Source: a virus. From it: a stretch of 64,000 nt of DNA. The stretch lies in IMG/VR virus record IMGVR_UViG_3300019751_000003, positions 19,395 to 83,394 of that record. The stretch is one strand, 5' to 3'. The notes beneath the pieces were generated by a model, which worked only from the letters and a program-made list of their open reading frames with translations, had not been told where the DNA came from and ran no database searches. This document shows, in pieces, positions 37,913 through 46,913 of this stretch; position 1 is the first letter of the stretch; each line of letters starts with the position of its first letter. The translations under genes and the position numbers were made by a program.

Positions 37913-39835
37913 TTAAAATAGTGGTACTACTTTTCCTCTGATATCTTGTTCTGGGAATTTTATCTCAAATATAGATGGGTCTTTGGGTGGATATACAACT
38001 CCCTTTCTTGTTGCAGTTACAATATCATATCGTTTGTTGGAATAACTTCCACCATATTTGTTAATGACTTGTAAACCACCAAGACCATCTTTATCAGGTC
38101 GTACCACACTTTGTACCCCATCCACTTCATCTAACATTACATATATATCAGATAATAATATCGGTTGATTAATACTTCTTTTATTAATTGCAAAATAGTC
38201 CTTTATCTTTTTAATACATTTTAAAAGTACATCATTAGAATTAAAGTTAGGTTTAACTACGATTTCAAAATCAATACCTACATTTACAATGTAACCATCT
38301 TTGATATTGATTGCGTCAGTTAATATTCTATAATACGATAAATAATTTCTTAAATTTTGTTTAGTTGCCGGATTTAAAACTGTTAACTTTTTGTTTGCGT
38401 CATATCCTAAACAATAAAAGTTTATAGCTAATGGATTTAAAACACTTTCGTTTGTTAACGGACCATCATCAAGTGGTGTCTTGATTTGAAAATCAGGAGC
38501 AACAAACGCTTTTGCTATTGAACCGAATTGTGGTGGTAATGCGTATGCTCTTACTAAGTAATCTTCTCGTGTCACATTTCTATTCTGTGCACTAAAATAA
38601 GCTTTTGCGTTTTCTCTTACCTCTTCAATCTCTTCTTCAAACTTAGCACCAACCGCAGGTCTCTCATTTATTACTGCGATAGATTGTTTGATTTCGTTAA
38701 ACAACGCCGAATCTAATCCTATGCCCGTTGTTTCTATTTCAACCTCGGCTACTTGATTTAGGTCACCTGCGATTACATTATCAACTACACCAAGACCAAC
38801 TCTGTAAGTTACTGTTAGTTCTTGATTTGCAGGAGCGATTCCATATGTTTTACTATATAAAAAGTTTGATGGGTCTAATCCTTGATTTAGATTTCCGTTT
38901 GAGTTATATAATGCAGAACCCACATTGTCTGGATTGGGAAGTAACTCTTCGTCTGCGTTTGCAGATACACCTGCACCAAATTGAATTATGATTTCACCCT
39001 CATCGCTTATACGAGTTATATATCTTTTAGGAACTCTTTTTAGTTTTAACAAAGCGGGTGTATCATTACTAAATGCAGAATATGTTAATGAGTAGTCTGC
39101 CGTATTTGGACTTTCTGTAAATACAGTATCTTGTCCAAGGTAATCTACCTTAGTCCAAGCTTCACCATCATCGTCTGTTATTTTGATTACATCAATTAAC
39201 CCATCCTCATCTTGAAGTTTTATCTTGTCATAAATCTTTGGTGAACCAAATGTAAAAGTCTGAGTCTTTTCTTTACCACTTGTTGCCTGCACATATTTCT
39301 TTAAAAGATATTTTACAGGTAAGTTTGTACTATCATCTACTTGGTATACTGATATTTCAGTTGGGTCAAAAGATGATGAGTAATTAAATCTAACTTTTTG
39401 ATTTGTGCTAAACTCGATATCACCATTTGATTCTGCGATTATTTTTGCACCTTCTTTTATATTTAATGCGTATCTAAAATCTGGTCTTACATTTGCACCA
39501 CTACCAATTGCTGGTACTAATTGGAATACTGCCATATTTGTTGTTGCGGGTACATTTAATTTTGGTTTGTATCCATACGCCTGTGATATTGCAAATATAT
39601 TCTTTTTCTCTTGTGCTTGTTCTAATATAGATTCTCTAAGTTGAACATCAGTATAATATGAAAGTACATCCCCAACATATGAAGATAGTTCCAACATCAT
39701 CATACCTGGAGAGGACTCGTTAAAGTCGTTAAAAGTTTGAGGGAAATAAGTTTTTGTAAAGTCTACAAGATTCTGTCTTATAGAACCAAACTCTCTTCCT
39801 ATTAACTTAACATCTTTTTTAATTTTATCTGCCAT
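37913..39835 (-). CDS. 6: Baseplate wedge protein gp6-like (baseplate J)
   Basis: The 640-residue protein matches T4 gp6 in length (660) and opening: a helix with REFGSIRQNLVDFTKTYFP, then SSPGMMMLELSSYVGDVLSYYTDVQLRE, a signature of this family. The middle has GEIIIQFGAGVSANADEEL and the C-terminal NVTREDYLVRAYALPP, YGSIAKAFV-like core shared with baseplate J proteins. gp6 forms the hexagonal ring of the baseplate wedge. It follows the gp25-like gene by 11 bases, the conserved 25-6 order of T4-like phages. Confidence 0.92.
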   Translation of the reverse strand: MADKIKKDVKLIGREFGSIRQNLVDFTKTYFPQTFNDFNESSPGMMMLELSSYVGDVLSYYTDVQLRESILEQAQEKKNIFAISQAYGYKPKLNVPATTNMAVFQLVPAIGSGANVRPDFRYALNIKEGAKIIAESNGDIEFSTNQKVRFNYSSSFDPTEISVYQVDDSTNLPVKYLLKKYVQATSGKEKTQTFTFGSPKIYDKIKLQDEDGLIDVIKITDDDGEAWTKVDYLGQDTVFTESPNTADYSLTYSAFSNDTPALLKLKRVPKRYITRISDEGEIIIQFGAGVSANADEELLPNPDNVGSALYNSNGNLNQGLDPSNFLYSKTYGIAPANQELTVTYRVGLGVVDNVIAGDLNQVAEVEIETTGIGLDSALFNEIKQSIAVINERPAVGAKFEEEIEEVRENAKAYFSAQNRNVTREDYLVRAYALPPQFGSIAKAFVAPDFQIKTPLDDGPLTNESVLNPLAINFYCLGYDANKKLTVLNPATKQNLRNYLSYYRILTDAINIKDGYIVNVGIDFEIVVKPNFNSNDVLLKCIKKIKDYFAINKRSINQPILLSDIYVMLDEVDGVQSVVRPDKDGLGGLQVINKYGGSYSNKRYDIVTATRKGVVYPPKDPSIFEIKFPEQDIRGKVVPLF

Positions 39836-39846
39836 GTTGTATTACC

Positions 39847-40281
39847 CTATGCTATTGATAGACCACCTTGTTCATCTATCCCTACTATAATTATCTTGTT
39901 TGCTCCAGTTTCTCCTACTGAAAATGAAAATGAAAAGTTTACTCTGTTATTATCTTCAAGAGTATCAACTTTAATTTCTTTCATTTTAATATAAGGTAAC
40001 CAAAACTTAATATCTTTTTCAAGTCCACCTTTTAATCTTTCGATTAATTCGTCTGTTATATTTTCAAAAAGAAATGAAGGTAAGTCTGTTCCAAACAAAG
40101 GTTGAAAGGGTCTCTCACCCTTTCTTGTAAGTAATAAGTTTTTAAGATTTGATAATGCCTGTTCTTCGGTTGTCATCGTACTACGAAATATTGGAGCACC
40201 ACCCAATGGGAATGGAATCCCAATTGCAGTATTCTTTTTTAAATCTAATGGATTTATTTTTTTCGTAGGTCTTGTAGCCAT
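39847..40281 (-). CDS. 25: Baseplate wedge protein gp25-like (GPW/gp25 family)
   Basis: The 144-residue protein has the GPW_gp25 pattern: TEEQALSNLKNLLLTRKGER, then PFQPLFGTDLPSFLFE, both diagnostic of this sheath-initiating wedge protein. It is about the usual length (T4 gp25 132). It starts the sheath assembly at the baseplate together with gp6 and gp53. It overlaps the upstream small gene by one base, and gp6 follows. Confidence 0.93.
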   Translation of the reverse strand: MATRPTKKINPLDLKKNTAIGIPFPLGGAPIFRSTMTTEEQALSNLKNLLLTRKGERPFQPLFGTDLPSFLFENITDELIERLKGGLEKDIKFWLPYIKMKEIKVDTLEDNNRVNFSFSFSVGETGANKIIIVGIDEQGGLSIA

Positions 40282-40727
40282 TATACTCTACCCTTCTTCT
40301 TGTTTATTGCTTTCATTAAACCTGAATAATCTTTTGTTAATGCGTTTCCTACACCAGAACTCATCACTGCGTTTACATCAACCACTCTACCATCAGAATC
40401 TTTTGTTGGTATCATTGATTGTGGTGTTGGTGAACTACTAAGCCCCATCATAGACGCCATAGTCGACCTATCCATTCCTTGTGCATTATTTGCAGTCATA
40501 GTTCCACCACCCATTGTTGGCCAATGGTCAACTGTTTCATTTAATAGGTCTGAAAATTTCCCGCCCTTAAATTTAACACTTGGCTTCTTAACCTTTTTTG
40601 TTGGTTGTGGTGTACTCATTTCTTGAATAATAGATTCACGAATGGCAAGTTTCTCTTTTGCCACCTGCTTCTTTACTTCTTCTTTTATTAACAATCGTAT
40701 TGCTTTTACAAATTTATTGGTGTCCAT
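40281..40727 (-). CDS. Unknown protein in the baseplate operon
   Basis: The 148-residue protein begins with a basic amphipathic helix (FVKAIRLLIKEEVKKQVAKEK). A Lys/Pro linker follows (PTKKVKKPSVKFKGGKFSDLLNET). The C-terminal part is Met/Ser/Gly-rich and low in predicted structure, with NAMSSGVGN-like text. DLLNE resembles a prohead-protease site but no other head features are seen. Its position immediately before gp25 suggests a baseplate chaperone or hub accessory, which is inference. I do not recognise a family. Confidence 0.55.
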   Translation of the reverse strand: MDTNKFVKAIRLLIKEEVKKQVAKEKLAIRESIIQEMSTPQPTKKVKKPSVKFKGGKFSDLLNETVDHWPTMGGGTMTANNAQGMDRSTMASMMGLSSSPTPQSMIPTKDSDGRVVDVNAVMSSGVGNALTKDYSGLMKAINKKKGRV

Positions 40728-40750
40728 AATAATAAATAGTTTTATTTTAA

Positions 40751-41800
40751 TTAATTTTTCATTAAATTTAACTCTGTCGTTATTTTAGCGATTCTTGCTT
40801 GAATTCCTGTACATTGTCCCTTCAATGCACCACCTGCTCCAAGTAATGGACCATTCGGTATACCTGGTGGTGAACTTATATTTCCAAGAGCTCCTGAAGT
40901 TGCGAATGTACTAACTGCACTATTCAATGCATTGAGTTCGTTTTTAATTTCGTCTATTTGTGTAAACATATTATCCATCGCAGCTTTCCATGCTGGTGTT
41001 GATATATTCACATCTTCTGTTCCTGCCAATATAACTCTATCCTTTTTAGCATTTAATAATACTCGGTCAGAGTTAACCATAAATTGTGGGTCACCCCATA
41101 GGTTAGCAGGTTTTACTCCTAAAGAAAATGGATGTGCTTGACTTAAGGATATAGTTTGTTTGGATGTCATATATAATGAAGTATCATCCTCATCAACTTC
41201 CTCTATAACAAACTTATTCCAACCACTTGAATTTTGAGTATTTCTTAGTATTGTAATTGGTGATGTAGAGTCACCTTTCCAACTTGGTTTTTGAGTTGTC
41301 TGAGCTCCAGCTGGAGTATATCCAAGTCTGATTGATTGCCCAAACCTTCCTTCAACTATCACATCACCACTAAATGGTTGTAGTGCGGATACACCACCCA
41401 CCTCTTCAAATCCAAAATCAAATTTAAAAGGTTTAGTAGAACTTGCTTGTGGATTACCTGCAGATGCTTCTGCGTATCCACCTGCGTCAGCTGAATCACC
41501 TTCGAGTGTTGTGTATCCTGCTGGTAATGCGTTATGATTTGTATTCCTTTGTAATGACAAAGGAGTTACATAATACATTCGTGTTCTGCTTGATAGTGCG
41601 TTGGAATCAGGACCTCTTTCATTAACGAGGTATACCATTTCCCCTGCAACGGGTACTCTTTTTATGTTGGTATCCAACGGCCATGCAATTTTTTCAACCT
41701 TACTTCTACCTGATGCCATGTTTACCTCAACCTTAATTGAGTAAAGTAAGTCGGAATCAGAGTCTTGTAGTTTTACTTCTGTAACGAGACCTGTGGCCAT
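40751..41800 (-). CDS. Baseplate hub/spike protein (gp5 OB-fold-like, no lysozyme domain)
   Basis: The 349-residue protein looks like a phage spike. An N-terminal OB-like barrel has WPLDTNIKRVPVAGEMVYLV (residues 39-58, the metal-free gp5/VgrG N-domain pattern). A middle domain contains GDVIVEGRFGQSIRLG and a short beta-prism-like run DRVLLNAKKDRVILAG. A C-terminal helical coiled coil is at 270-349. T4 gp5 (575 residues) also carries a lysozyme domain, which is absent here. It would form the central membrane-puncturing device. It is linked to the 119-residue upstream gene by a one-base overlap. Confidence 0.75.
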   Translation of the reverse strand: MATGLVTEVKLQDSDSDLLYSIKVEVNMASGRSKVEKIAWPLDTNIKRVPVAGEMVYLVNERGPDSNALSSRTRMYYVTPLSLQRNTNHNALPAGYTTLEGDSADAGGYAEASAGNPQASSTKPFKFDFGFEEVGGVSALQPFSGDVIVEGRFGQSIRLGYTPAGAQTTQKPSWKGDSTSPITILRNTQNSSGWNKFVIEEVDEDDTSLYMTSKQTISLSQAHPFSLGVKPANLWGDPQFMVNSDRVLLNAKKDRVILAGTEDVNISTPAWKAAMDNMFTQIDEIKNELNALNSAVSTFATSGALGNISSPPGIPNGPLLGAGGALKGQCTGIQARIAKITTELNLMKN

Positions 41801-42159
41801 TATACTTCTCCTGTTTCTTCTTTAGGTAGGTCTTTTTCAACCTCGTCTATGGCGTCCATCAATTGTCTTTTTTCTTCATCAGACAACATATAGTTTCCAC
41901 CATCGGTGTTATTATCTTTCATCATTCGTTGAACAATTGCTGCAAGTTTTATTAATGCATCATCGTTCCTAACGGATATGTCGAGATACTCCTTTATTAA
42001 AGGAACAACTACTGAGGCATCATTTAGATTCTTGACCATTGGTTCAAGTTGTGCAATCAGTAGTTTTATTTGTCGGTCTTTCTTTTTCTGATTAGAGTAA
42101 ATGTCAGCCATTACATCTGAAAAAGATTTACCTTTAAAAATTTCATCGTCTTTGGTCAT
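41800..42159 (-). CDS. Unknown small helical protein
   Basis: The 119-residue acidic protein is predicted helical throughout: GKSFSDVMADIYSNQKKKDR, then DASVVVPLIKEYLDISVRND and a C-terminal EKRQLMDAIDEVEKD. It sits between the late sigma gene (overlap of 17 bases) and the spike gene (overlap of 1). The coupling suggests a regulatory or assembly partner of late gene products, but no family is recognised. Confidence 0.55.
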   Translation of the reverse strand: MTKDDEIFKGKSFSDVMADIYSNQKKKDRQIKLLIAQLEPMVKNLNDASVVVPLIKEYLDISVRNDDALIKLAAIVQRMMKDNNTDGGNYMLSDEEKRQLMDAIDEVEKDLPKEETGEV

Positions 42160-42886
42160 TGAATTCCTCGATTCTATGATTTATTTCTAAGTGTCCTTTT
42201 GAGACAAAATCGATGTACAACTCTTTATATACATTTTTTAATTTACCAATTACTTTTGTAATATATTGGGTTTGAACACCAGTTCTCTCTCTAATAAGTA
42301 TGTAAAGAGCCTTTTTGTTGTAAGAATATAAATCATGTCTTGTTCTAAATAACTCTGTAACTGAGTCTGCTATTTTCTGTTCTCTATCTTTAGAAAACAA
42401 CTTGTATAGATTTGCGTCAACATATCTAACATAGAAATCAAAAAAGTCTGCTATTGATTCTTTTAACTCCTTATCGTAAACTTCGTTACCTATATTTCTT
42501 GAACTATCAATATACTTTACTTCGGTCTTTTGTTTCATTCTTTGATAGTTCTGATTATTCTCATTGAATAAATAGTTTCTTGCTACCACAGTAAAATAAG
42601 AAAACGCCCTACCATTAGCTCCATTAAATTTATGAATCTTTTGGTTTAGGAACGCAACAACATTAGCTTTGACATCATCATATGGGACATCGAAATAGTA
42701 TGTCTTATATGTGTGAATAACATTTTCAGCTAACTTGTCAAATGGATAGTGAATAAATCTATTGTAGATTTTATTCTTCATCTTATAGTCGTCTGAATTG
42801 TTGTATGCGTTAATAGCCATTTCAGTAATCTTCGTGAAATACCTTTTACTCCTTTTCCTTCGTTTCCTCGGCATAATAATTTTCAA
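42143..42886 (-). CDS. 55: Late-transcription sigma factor (T4 gp55-like)
   Basis: The 247-residue basic protein has the organisation of phage late sigma factors. A conserved region 2-like block contains AFSYFTVVARNYLFNENNQN (residues around 95-115), the core-binding and -10-melting helix pair, preceded by KANVVAFLNQKIHKFNG. The C-terminal half is helical with TELFRTRHDLYSYNKKAL. T4 gp55 (185 residues) directs RNA polymerase to TATAAATA late promoters. This protein is the likely reader of the ATATTTATA motif before structural genes here. The start overlaps the 95-residue gene by 41 bases; the next Met (42874) is an alternative start. Confidence 0.85.
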   Translation of the reverse strand: MKIIMPRKRRKRSKRYFTKITEMAINAYNNSDDYKMKNKIYNRFIHYPFDKLAENVIHTYKTYYFDVPYDDVKANVVAFLNQKIHKFNGANGRAFSYFTVVARNYLFNENNQNYQRMKQKTEVKYIDSSRNIGNEVYDKELKESIADFFDFYVRYVDANLYKLFSKDREQKIADSVTELFRTRHDLYSYNKKALYILIRERTGVQTQYITKVIGKLKNVYKELYIDFVSKGHLEINHRIEEFNDQRR

Positions 42887-43133
42887 GTTTTTCTATGATT
42901 GTATATAACTGCTTAAATACAAATCCAGTTTCATCATCATTTTCAAATGCTCCTTTAGTATCTAAGTCCTTCATCTTTTGCATTGAGTCATCTACTTCCT
43001 TTGCAAAGTCAGATATAAATTTTTCTTGTTCTTCAACAATTTCTTCAGCAGCTTCATTCTTTCTCAGTAAATTCCAAGTAGTGAATGCAAATACTATTGT
43101 TGTTAAAGACAATATAATAATTGTTTGTACCAT
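42846..43133 (-). CDS. Small membrane protein with acidic helix
   Basis: The 95-residue protein has one N-terminal transmembrane segment (residues 3-22, TIIILSLTTIVFAFTTW). An acidic, helical cytoplasmic part follows (EEIVEEQEKFISDFAKEV, then KQLYTIIEKLENYYAEE). No motif for enzyme activity is present. It sits between the HD phosphohydrolase gene (4-base gap) and the sigma gene (41-base overlap). The function is unknown. Confidence 0.6.
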   Translation of the reverse strand: MVQTIIILSLTTIVFAFTTWNLLRKNEAAEEIVEEQEKFISDFAKEVDDSMQKMKDLDTKGAFENDDETGFVFKQLYTIIEKLENYYAEETKEKE

Positions 43134-43137
43134 AATT

Positions 43138-43929
43138 TTAATCTTCTACGATATCTTTAAATGCATCAAATACTTTTTTAGTATCCTCAGTCGATGTCTT
43201 TGAGGTATTAAATGTATCTGATAATTTTCCTTTTGTAGATGGTCTTCCGTTTGGATTACGAGTTGACTTTACTGGTGCCATCTCTTTTTGCCATCTTTCA
43301 TACTCATATCTAGCTGCATTGATATCTGCTTGATGCATGATATGAGGTAGAGGTGTTTTAAGGGTTTGGTCTTTATTGAAAGTAATATAATACTTTTTAT
43401 TAGACTCATCATACAACCCATCTGTAAGTTGTATTCCTATCCACTCCTCTTCACTACACTTAACTCCAAAATAGTTTAGAAGATAAAAACTTCTAAGACT
43501 ATGGTCCATATAATTTAGGTTTGGATTTGTTTTGTAAATCTTACCTTGGTTTTTAACATGCCACTCGGAGTCGTTTTTAATATAGTGGTCTTCTTCAACC
43601 GAACCAAGTTTACCTAAGTCGTGGTGTAACGCCGTAAATATAAGAGACTCTTTACTGAGTCCTTCTAAATCAAGACCCCACTTTTCTTGTAGGTCATATA
43701 TACTAAGTGCGTTTCTTGTAACTCTAAGTACATGGTCAATGTATCCACCAGGAAATGCATTATGATAATGTTCAACTGATGATGCAGGTGTATAAATTAT
43801 TCTCTCTTCAAAATGGTCATACATTTTGTTTAGTGATTCTAATCTCTCACCTGTAAATGTTTGGTTGATTAATTTTCTAAATTTTTCGTAATTACTTACT
43901 AATTCTTCTGCAGTAAAAAAGTTTGTCAT
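43138..43929 (-). CDS. HD-domain phosphohydrolase
   Basis: The 263-residue protein has an HD metal-dependent phosphohydrolase core: HNAFPGGYIDHVLRV (H66), FTALHHDLGKLG (H103-D104) and HIMHQADINAARYE (the last Asp). The YHNAFPGGYIDH signature resembles YhaM-type 3'-5' exonucleases and related HD nucleases. The substrate could be RNA/DNA ends or nucleotides. A basic Ser/Thr/Lys-rich tail follows residue 215. It lies one base from the ClpP-like gene, ahead of the sigma gene, in a block that bridges early and late functions. Confidence 0.8.
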   Translation of the reverse strand: MTNFFTAEELVSNYEKFRKLINQTFTGERLESLNKMYDHFEERIIYTPASSVEHYHNAFPGGYIDHVLRVTRNALSIYDLQEKWGLDLEGLSKESLIFTALHHDLGKLGSVEEDHYIKNDSEWHVKNQGKIYKTNPNLNYMDHSLRSFYLLNYFGVKCSEEEWIGIQLTDGLYDESNKKYYITFNKDQTLKTPLPHIMHQADINAARYEYERWQKEMAPVKSTRNPNGRPSTKGKLSDTFNTSKTSTEDTKKVFDAFKDIVED

Positions 43930-43930
43930 T

Positions 43931-44599
43931 TTATATTATTTTATCTATTATTCCAAGTTCTAATGCTTGTTCTGAAGATATAAAGTAATCATTGGATGAT
44001 ATACTTTCCCAATGTTCTTTATCTTTCTTTGTACACTCAGCCATAAGTTGATTACAATCACTTTCCAATTCTTCACTAAATTTAGCATTTGATTTTACAT
44101 CACTTAGTTTACCTACTACAACAGTAGACAATTGGTGTACCATAATCTTTGAGTGTTTGGATGCCATACGAGTACCCGTACCACACGCCAGTAATAATGC
44201 TCCTGCGGACATCGCAGCTCCTCTAACAATGATATTGTATTTGATACCTTGTTTTTCTTGAGACTTCATAAAGTCAATTAACCCAAGAGTTTCAATCACA
44301 TCACCGCCTGGTGTATTCAATAAGATATTGAATGTCTTAACATCACCACCATTGAGTTTATTTAGTAATCTTGATTTTGATATAACATCAAATGTCATAC
44401 CAGATTGGATTTCACCTTCTATAATAATAACATTATCTTGAGTGTCTATTCCATAATCAAAATGTCTGAAGTGTTTTCTGTCAGGGTCTTTATCTGACGC
44501 TGATGCTTGTTTTCTTTCAGCCTCACTTAACTCTTTATCATATCTAACTTCAAGTTCGTCTTGACTTGTAGTTGTCTCATTTCCGTATAATTCGTCCAT
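43931..44599 (-). CDS. ClpP-like serine protease (S14 family)
   Basis: The 222-residue protein carries the ClpP fold and intact catalytic triad: S131 in AAMSAGALLLACG, H155 in KIMVHQLST, and D204 in NDYFISSEQALELG, aligning with S97/H122/D171 of E. coli ClpP. The first 50 residues are a charged extension absent from typical ClpP. In phages, S14 proteases act in capsid maturation or as ClpP homologues; the portal and terminase lie 40 kb away, so a head-maturation role is not implied by position. It has its own host-type promoter (44622-44651), unlike neighbouring late genes, suggesting early or middle expression and a possible role in host or phage regulator turnover. Confidence 0.85.
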   Translation of the reverse strand: MDELYGNETTTSQDELEVRYDKELSEAERKQASASDKDPDRKHFRHFDYGIDTQDNVIIIEGEIQSGMTFDVISKSRLLNKLNGGDVKTFNILLNTPGGDVIETLGLIDFMKSQEKQGIKYNIIVRGAAMSAGALLLACGTGTRMASKHSKIMVHQLSTVVVGKLSDVKSNAKFSEELESDCNQLMAECTKKDKEHWESISSNDYFISSEQALELGIIDKII

Positions 44600-44621
44600 A
44601 GGTTTAATTATAATTTATACT

Positions 44622-44651
44622 AATATACAACATTTATTTGTAATTACCAAA
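44622..44651 (-). promoter_or_regulatory. Putative host-type promoter of the ClpP-like gene
   Basis: TTTGG (44651-44647) and TATATT (44627-44622) with the common 24-base spacing lie 23 bases upstream of the start. Confidence 0.55.
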
Positions 44652-44666
44652 TCTTATTGATTTTAT

Positions 44667-45827
44667 TTAAAGATTTCTCCATGCAGCGGTTTTCGAAGTA
44701 CCCTTAGTTATATTTGTAGAAGGTATCTTTTTAATTACAGGTGATTCATTCTCACCATATAGTTCTTTTGCATCTTCGTTTGGTACAAATCTAACTTGTT
44801 CATTATCATCAAAAGTTCTTACTTGATTTTCTGGTTGACTTTCTTCCAAAACTTCTTGTACTTCTTCTTGCTCAAGTTCTGTTTCTGATATTCTATTGTC
44901 GTCCACGCTTTCTTGTAGTTCTGATAATTCTTCCCCATCTTTTTCAATAATGGGTTCGTGAGAATCACTATCAGAGGGACTCCGACCATTCCCGTCATAT
45001 ATAATATTGCTTCCATCGTTGTCATCATGTCGTCCTATTAATTTGTTTAGTGCTATTACCATAGCAATTGCTAATGGGTCAAACACAAATACGATTAGTA
45101 ATGTAAACCAATTCACAATTACATTCATTGGTTTCTTAGTTAACTCTGCCATATATCTAAGTGGACCTATCTCAGCTGCCACTTCATTGTTTGATTCAAT
45201 ATCTAATACTTGTAATTCAAGTTTTGTAATTGAATCAGTCAATTGTTCAAGTTTGACATTTATATTTGTTCTTGTTTCTACCGCGGTATTTAATTCTTTC
45301 GTTAACAATTTTCTTGTTGAGGATGATTGCGTTGTAATAATTCTACCTAATGTATCTGTATATTGTATTCTGTTATTAGAGATACCATTCCTCAAGTCAA
45401 GGATAGATTTTGTTAAATTACTTTTTTCTATATTGTAATAATCAAGTTGTTCTTGAAATCGGTCTTTTTTTAACTCAATTACTTTAACTTGTTTTTCTAC
45501 AATTCCTAATTGGTCTGCGGTTGTTTGATATGCTGATGTTAAGAATCCATAGATACCTAATGATGTAATTACCATAAGTATACCAACTGCAAGGGTTAGA
45601 TACCATTTCATCCACCCTGCTTTTTTCCAATTGTTATGTAGGTATGAAGCAGTCACAAGTTTTGCCACTTCTAATGCACCTGCCATAATAATAACTTCAA
45701 ACTTAGCTCCTGCGAACAAAGAACTCAATCCAAATACTGAATAATAAGCCGCAGAACCTGCTACTGAGAAGGTACTGATAATCATTAATAGGACGAACCC
45801 ATTTGACCTGTTGAAAAGTTTTTTCAT
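44667..45827 (-). CDS. Multi-pass membrane protein with coiled coil
   Basis: The 386-residue protein has hydrophobic segments near residues 10-35, 42-65, 75-97 and 235-265. Between the third and fourth lies a long coiled coil (about 105-210, with LGIVEKQVKVIELKKDRFQ and LNTAVETRTNINVKLEQL). The C-terminal 110 residues are acidic, low complexity (DSDSHEPIIEKDGEEL). Topology suggests a periplasmic or cytoplasmic coiled-coil domain anchored by a helical hairpin. The function is unknown; lysis control, superinfection exclusion or membrane reorganisation are possible. A late-type motif occurs about 97 bases upstream in a region with repeats and a palindrome. Confidence 0.65.
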   Translation of the reverse strand: MKKLFNRSNGFVLLMIISTFSVAGSAAYYSVFGLSSLFAGAKFEVIIMAGALEVAKLVTASYLHNNWKKAGWMKWYLTLAVGILMVITSLGIYGFLTSAYQTTADQLGIVEKQVKVIELKKDRFQEQLDYYNIEKSNLTKSILDLRNGISNNRIQYTDTLGRIITTQSSSTRKLLTKELNTAVETRTNINVKLEQLTDSITKLELQVLDIESNNEVAAEIGPLRYMAELTKKPMNVIVNWFTLLIVFVFDPLAIAMVIALNKLIGRHDDNDGSNIIYDGNGRSPSDSDSHEPIIEKDGEELSELQESVDDNRISETELEQEEVQEVLEESQPENQVRTFDDNEQVRFVPNEDAKELYGENESPVIKKIPSTNITKGTSKTAAWRNL

Positions 45828-45882
45828 TTTTTTTCCTAAAAATTGGTTTTACTAACTTTTAAAATTGTACTTATATAAGACA

Positions 45883-45898
45883 AAGTCGCTAAGTCGCT
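45883..45898. repeat. Tandem 8-mer (AAGTCGCT x2)
   Basis: Two perfect adjacent copies of AAGTCGCT, followed by a partial third (AAGCT), lie in the 160-base intergenic region between the UV-endonuclease and membrane-protein genes. Confidence 0.8.
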
Positions 45899-45909
45899 AA
45901 GCTTCATCC

Positions 45910-45921
45910 GTACTTAAGTAC
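45910..45921. promoter_or_regulatory. 12-base perfect palindrome GTACTTAAGTAC
   Basis: A perfect inverted repeat directly abuts the late-type motif at 45924-45931 and could be an operator for the downstream membrane-protein gene. It is a short AT-rich palindrome, so chance is not excluded. Confidence 0.4.
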
Positions 45922-45923
45922 TC

Positions 45924-45931
45924 TATAAATA
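45924..45931 (-). promoter_or_regulatory. Putative late promoter of the coiled-coil membrane protein
   Basis: The minus strand reads GATATTTATAGAG, containing ATATTTATA. The distance to the start at 45827 is about 97 bases, longer than for the other late sites. Confidence 0.4.
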
Positions 45932-45987
45932 TCAAAAGTAAAAATAATAAAACAAATAAAAACAAGCTTTCCCCATAGTTGTGCCCT

Positions 45988-46890
45988 TTAGTGTCTACTA
46001 AAATTGGAAAGATAATTTAGAACAGTCAGTTCTTTTGCCTTAGCTTCAACCACAATATCAAGGTCATGACCATAAGTTTTAATTTCAGAGTACAAATAAT
46101 CTGAATGTGCCTGTGCTCGTGCAGTCTCATCCTCAAGTGTTTTTGACTCAGAGTAATGAACAACTGGTTTGACATCACCCCAAGTGGACATCGCCAACTC
46201 CAATGCCTCTTGTTCTGATAACCCACCTGTATTGAATGTATGGTGGTGATAATCAAAGACAATTGGAATACCAATCCTTTCGTGTATATACATTAAGTCC
46301 TTGACAGAATACATACTTGCCTTGTCATCATTCTCAACAGTAAGTCGTGTCTGAACAGATTCAGGCAACTTCTCAAAGTTTTTACAGAACCTATCCATAG
46401 CGGACATCTTATCACCATACACACCATTACAATGAATATTGATTTTGTTGTAAGGAGTGCGAGACAATCCCATCAAGTCAAATATCTCACCATGAATGGT
46501 TAAGTCTCTAAGAGTATTGTTTACTACTCGTTCATTTGGTGATACAAGAACATTGAATGGACCAGGATGAGATGTGATTCGTTGACCATACTTTTCTGCC
46601 AGATTACCTGCTCCCTTGAGGAGTGTAGATATCTTACGATAATCAGGCATATCTGATAACTTGAACTCACTAGCCCAAGGAACTAAATCAGAGGTCATAC
46701 GGAACAGATTGAATCCGTTCTGATGATTCCACTTGATAATCTCAATAAGGTCTCTTGTGTTTTGTAATGCGAGGTCTGATGACCTTGTGATTCCTTCCTT
46801 AAGGAATGTTCGTTTAATCATACTACGATTTGTAGTAATCTTGTTTTTGCGTAGTGTCATATTGATACACGCGTAACCTAAGTTTGTCAT
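45988..46890 (-). CDS. uvsE: UV damage endonuclease (UvdE/UvsE)
   Basis: The 300-residue protein matches the UVDE family over its length (typical 280-300). The TIM barrel supplies metal ligands: H108 in RITSHPGPF, H153 in NIHCNGVYGDK, E186 in LTVENDD, D213-H216 in VFDYHHHTFN and E282 in VVEAKAK. The enzyme nicks DNA 5' to pyrimidine dimers and starts alternative excision repair, useful for a surface-water phage. The family start NLGYACIN is present. It has its own host-type promoter at 46914-46943. Confidence 0.93.
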   Translation of the reverse strand: MTNLGYACINMTLRKNKITTNRSMIKRTFLKEGITRSSDLALQNTRDLIEIIKWNHQNGFNLFRMTSDLVPWASEFKLSDMPDYRKISTLLKGAGNLAEKYGQRITSHPGPFNVLVSPNERVVNNTLRDLTIHGEIFDLMGLSRTPYNKINIHCNGVYGDKMSAMDRFCKNFEKLPESVQTRLTVENDDKASMYSVKDLMYIHERIGIPIVFDYHHHTFNTGGLSEQEALELAMSTWGDVKPVVHYSESKTLEDETARAQAHSDYLYSEIKTYGHDLDIVVEAKAKELTVLNYLSNFSRH

Positions 46891-46913
46891 TTTTTATTAT
46901 TTAATTATTATAC

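Noticed and set aside
40751-41800. Tail lysozyme in the gp5-like spike
   Set aside because: The protein is too short and shows no lysozyme motifs. No endolysin was recognised in the window.
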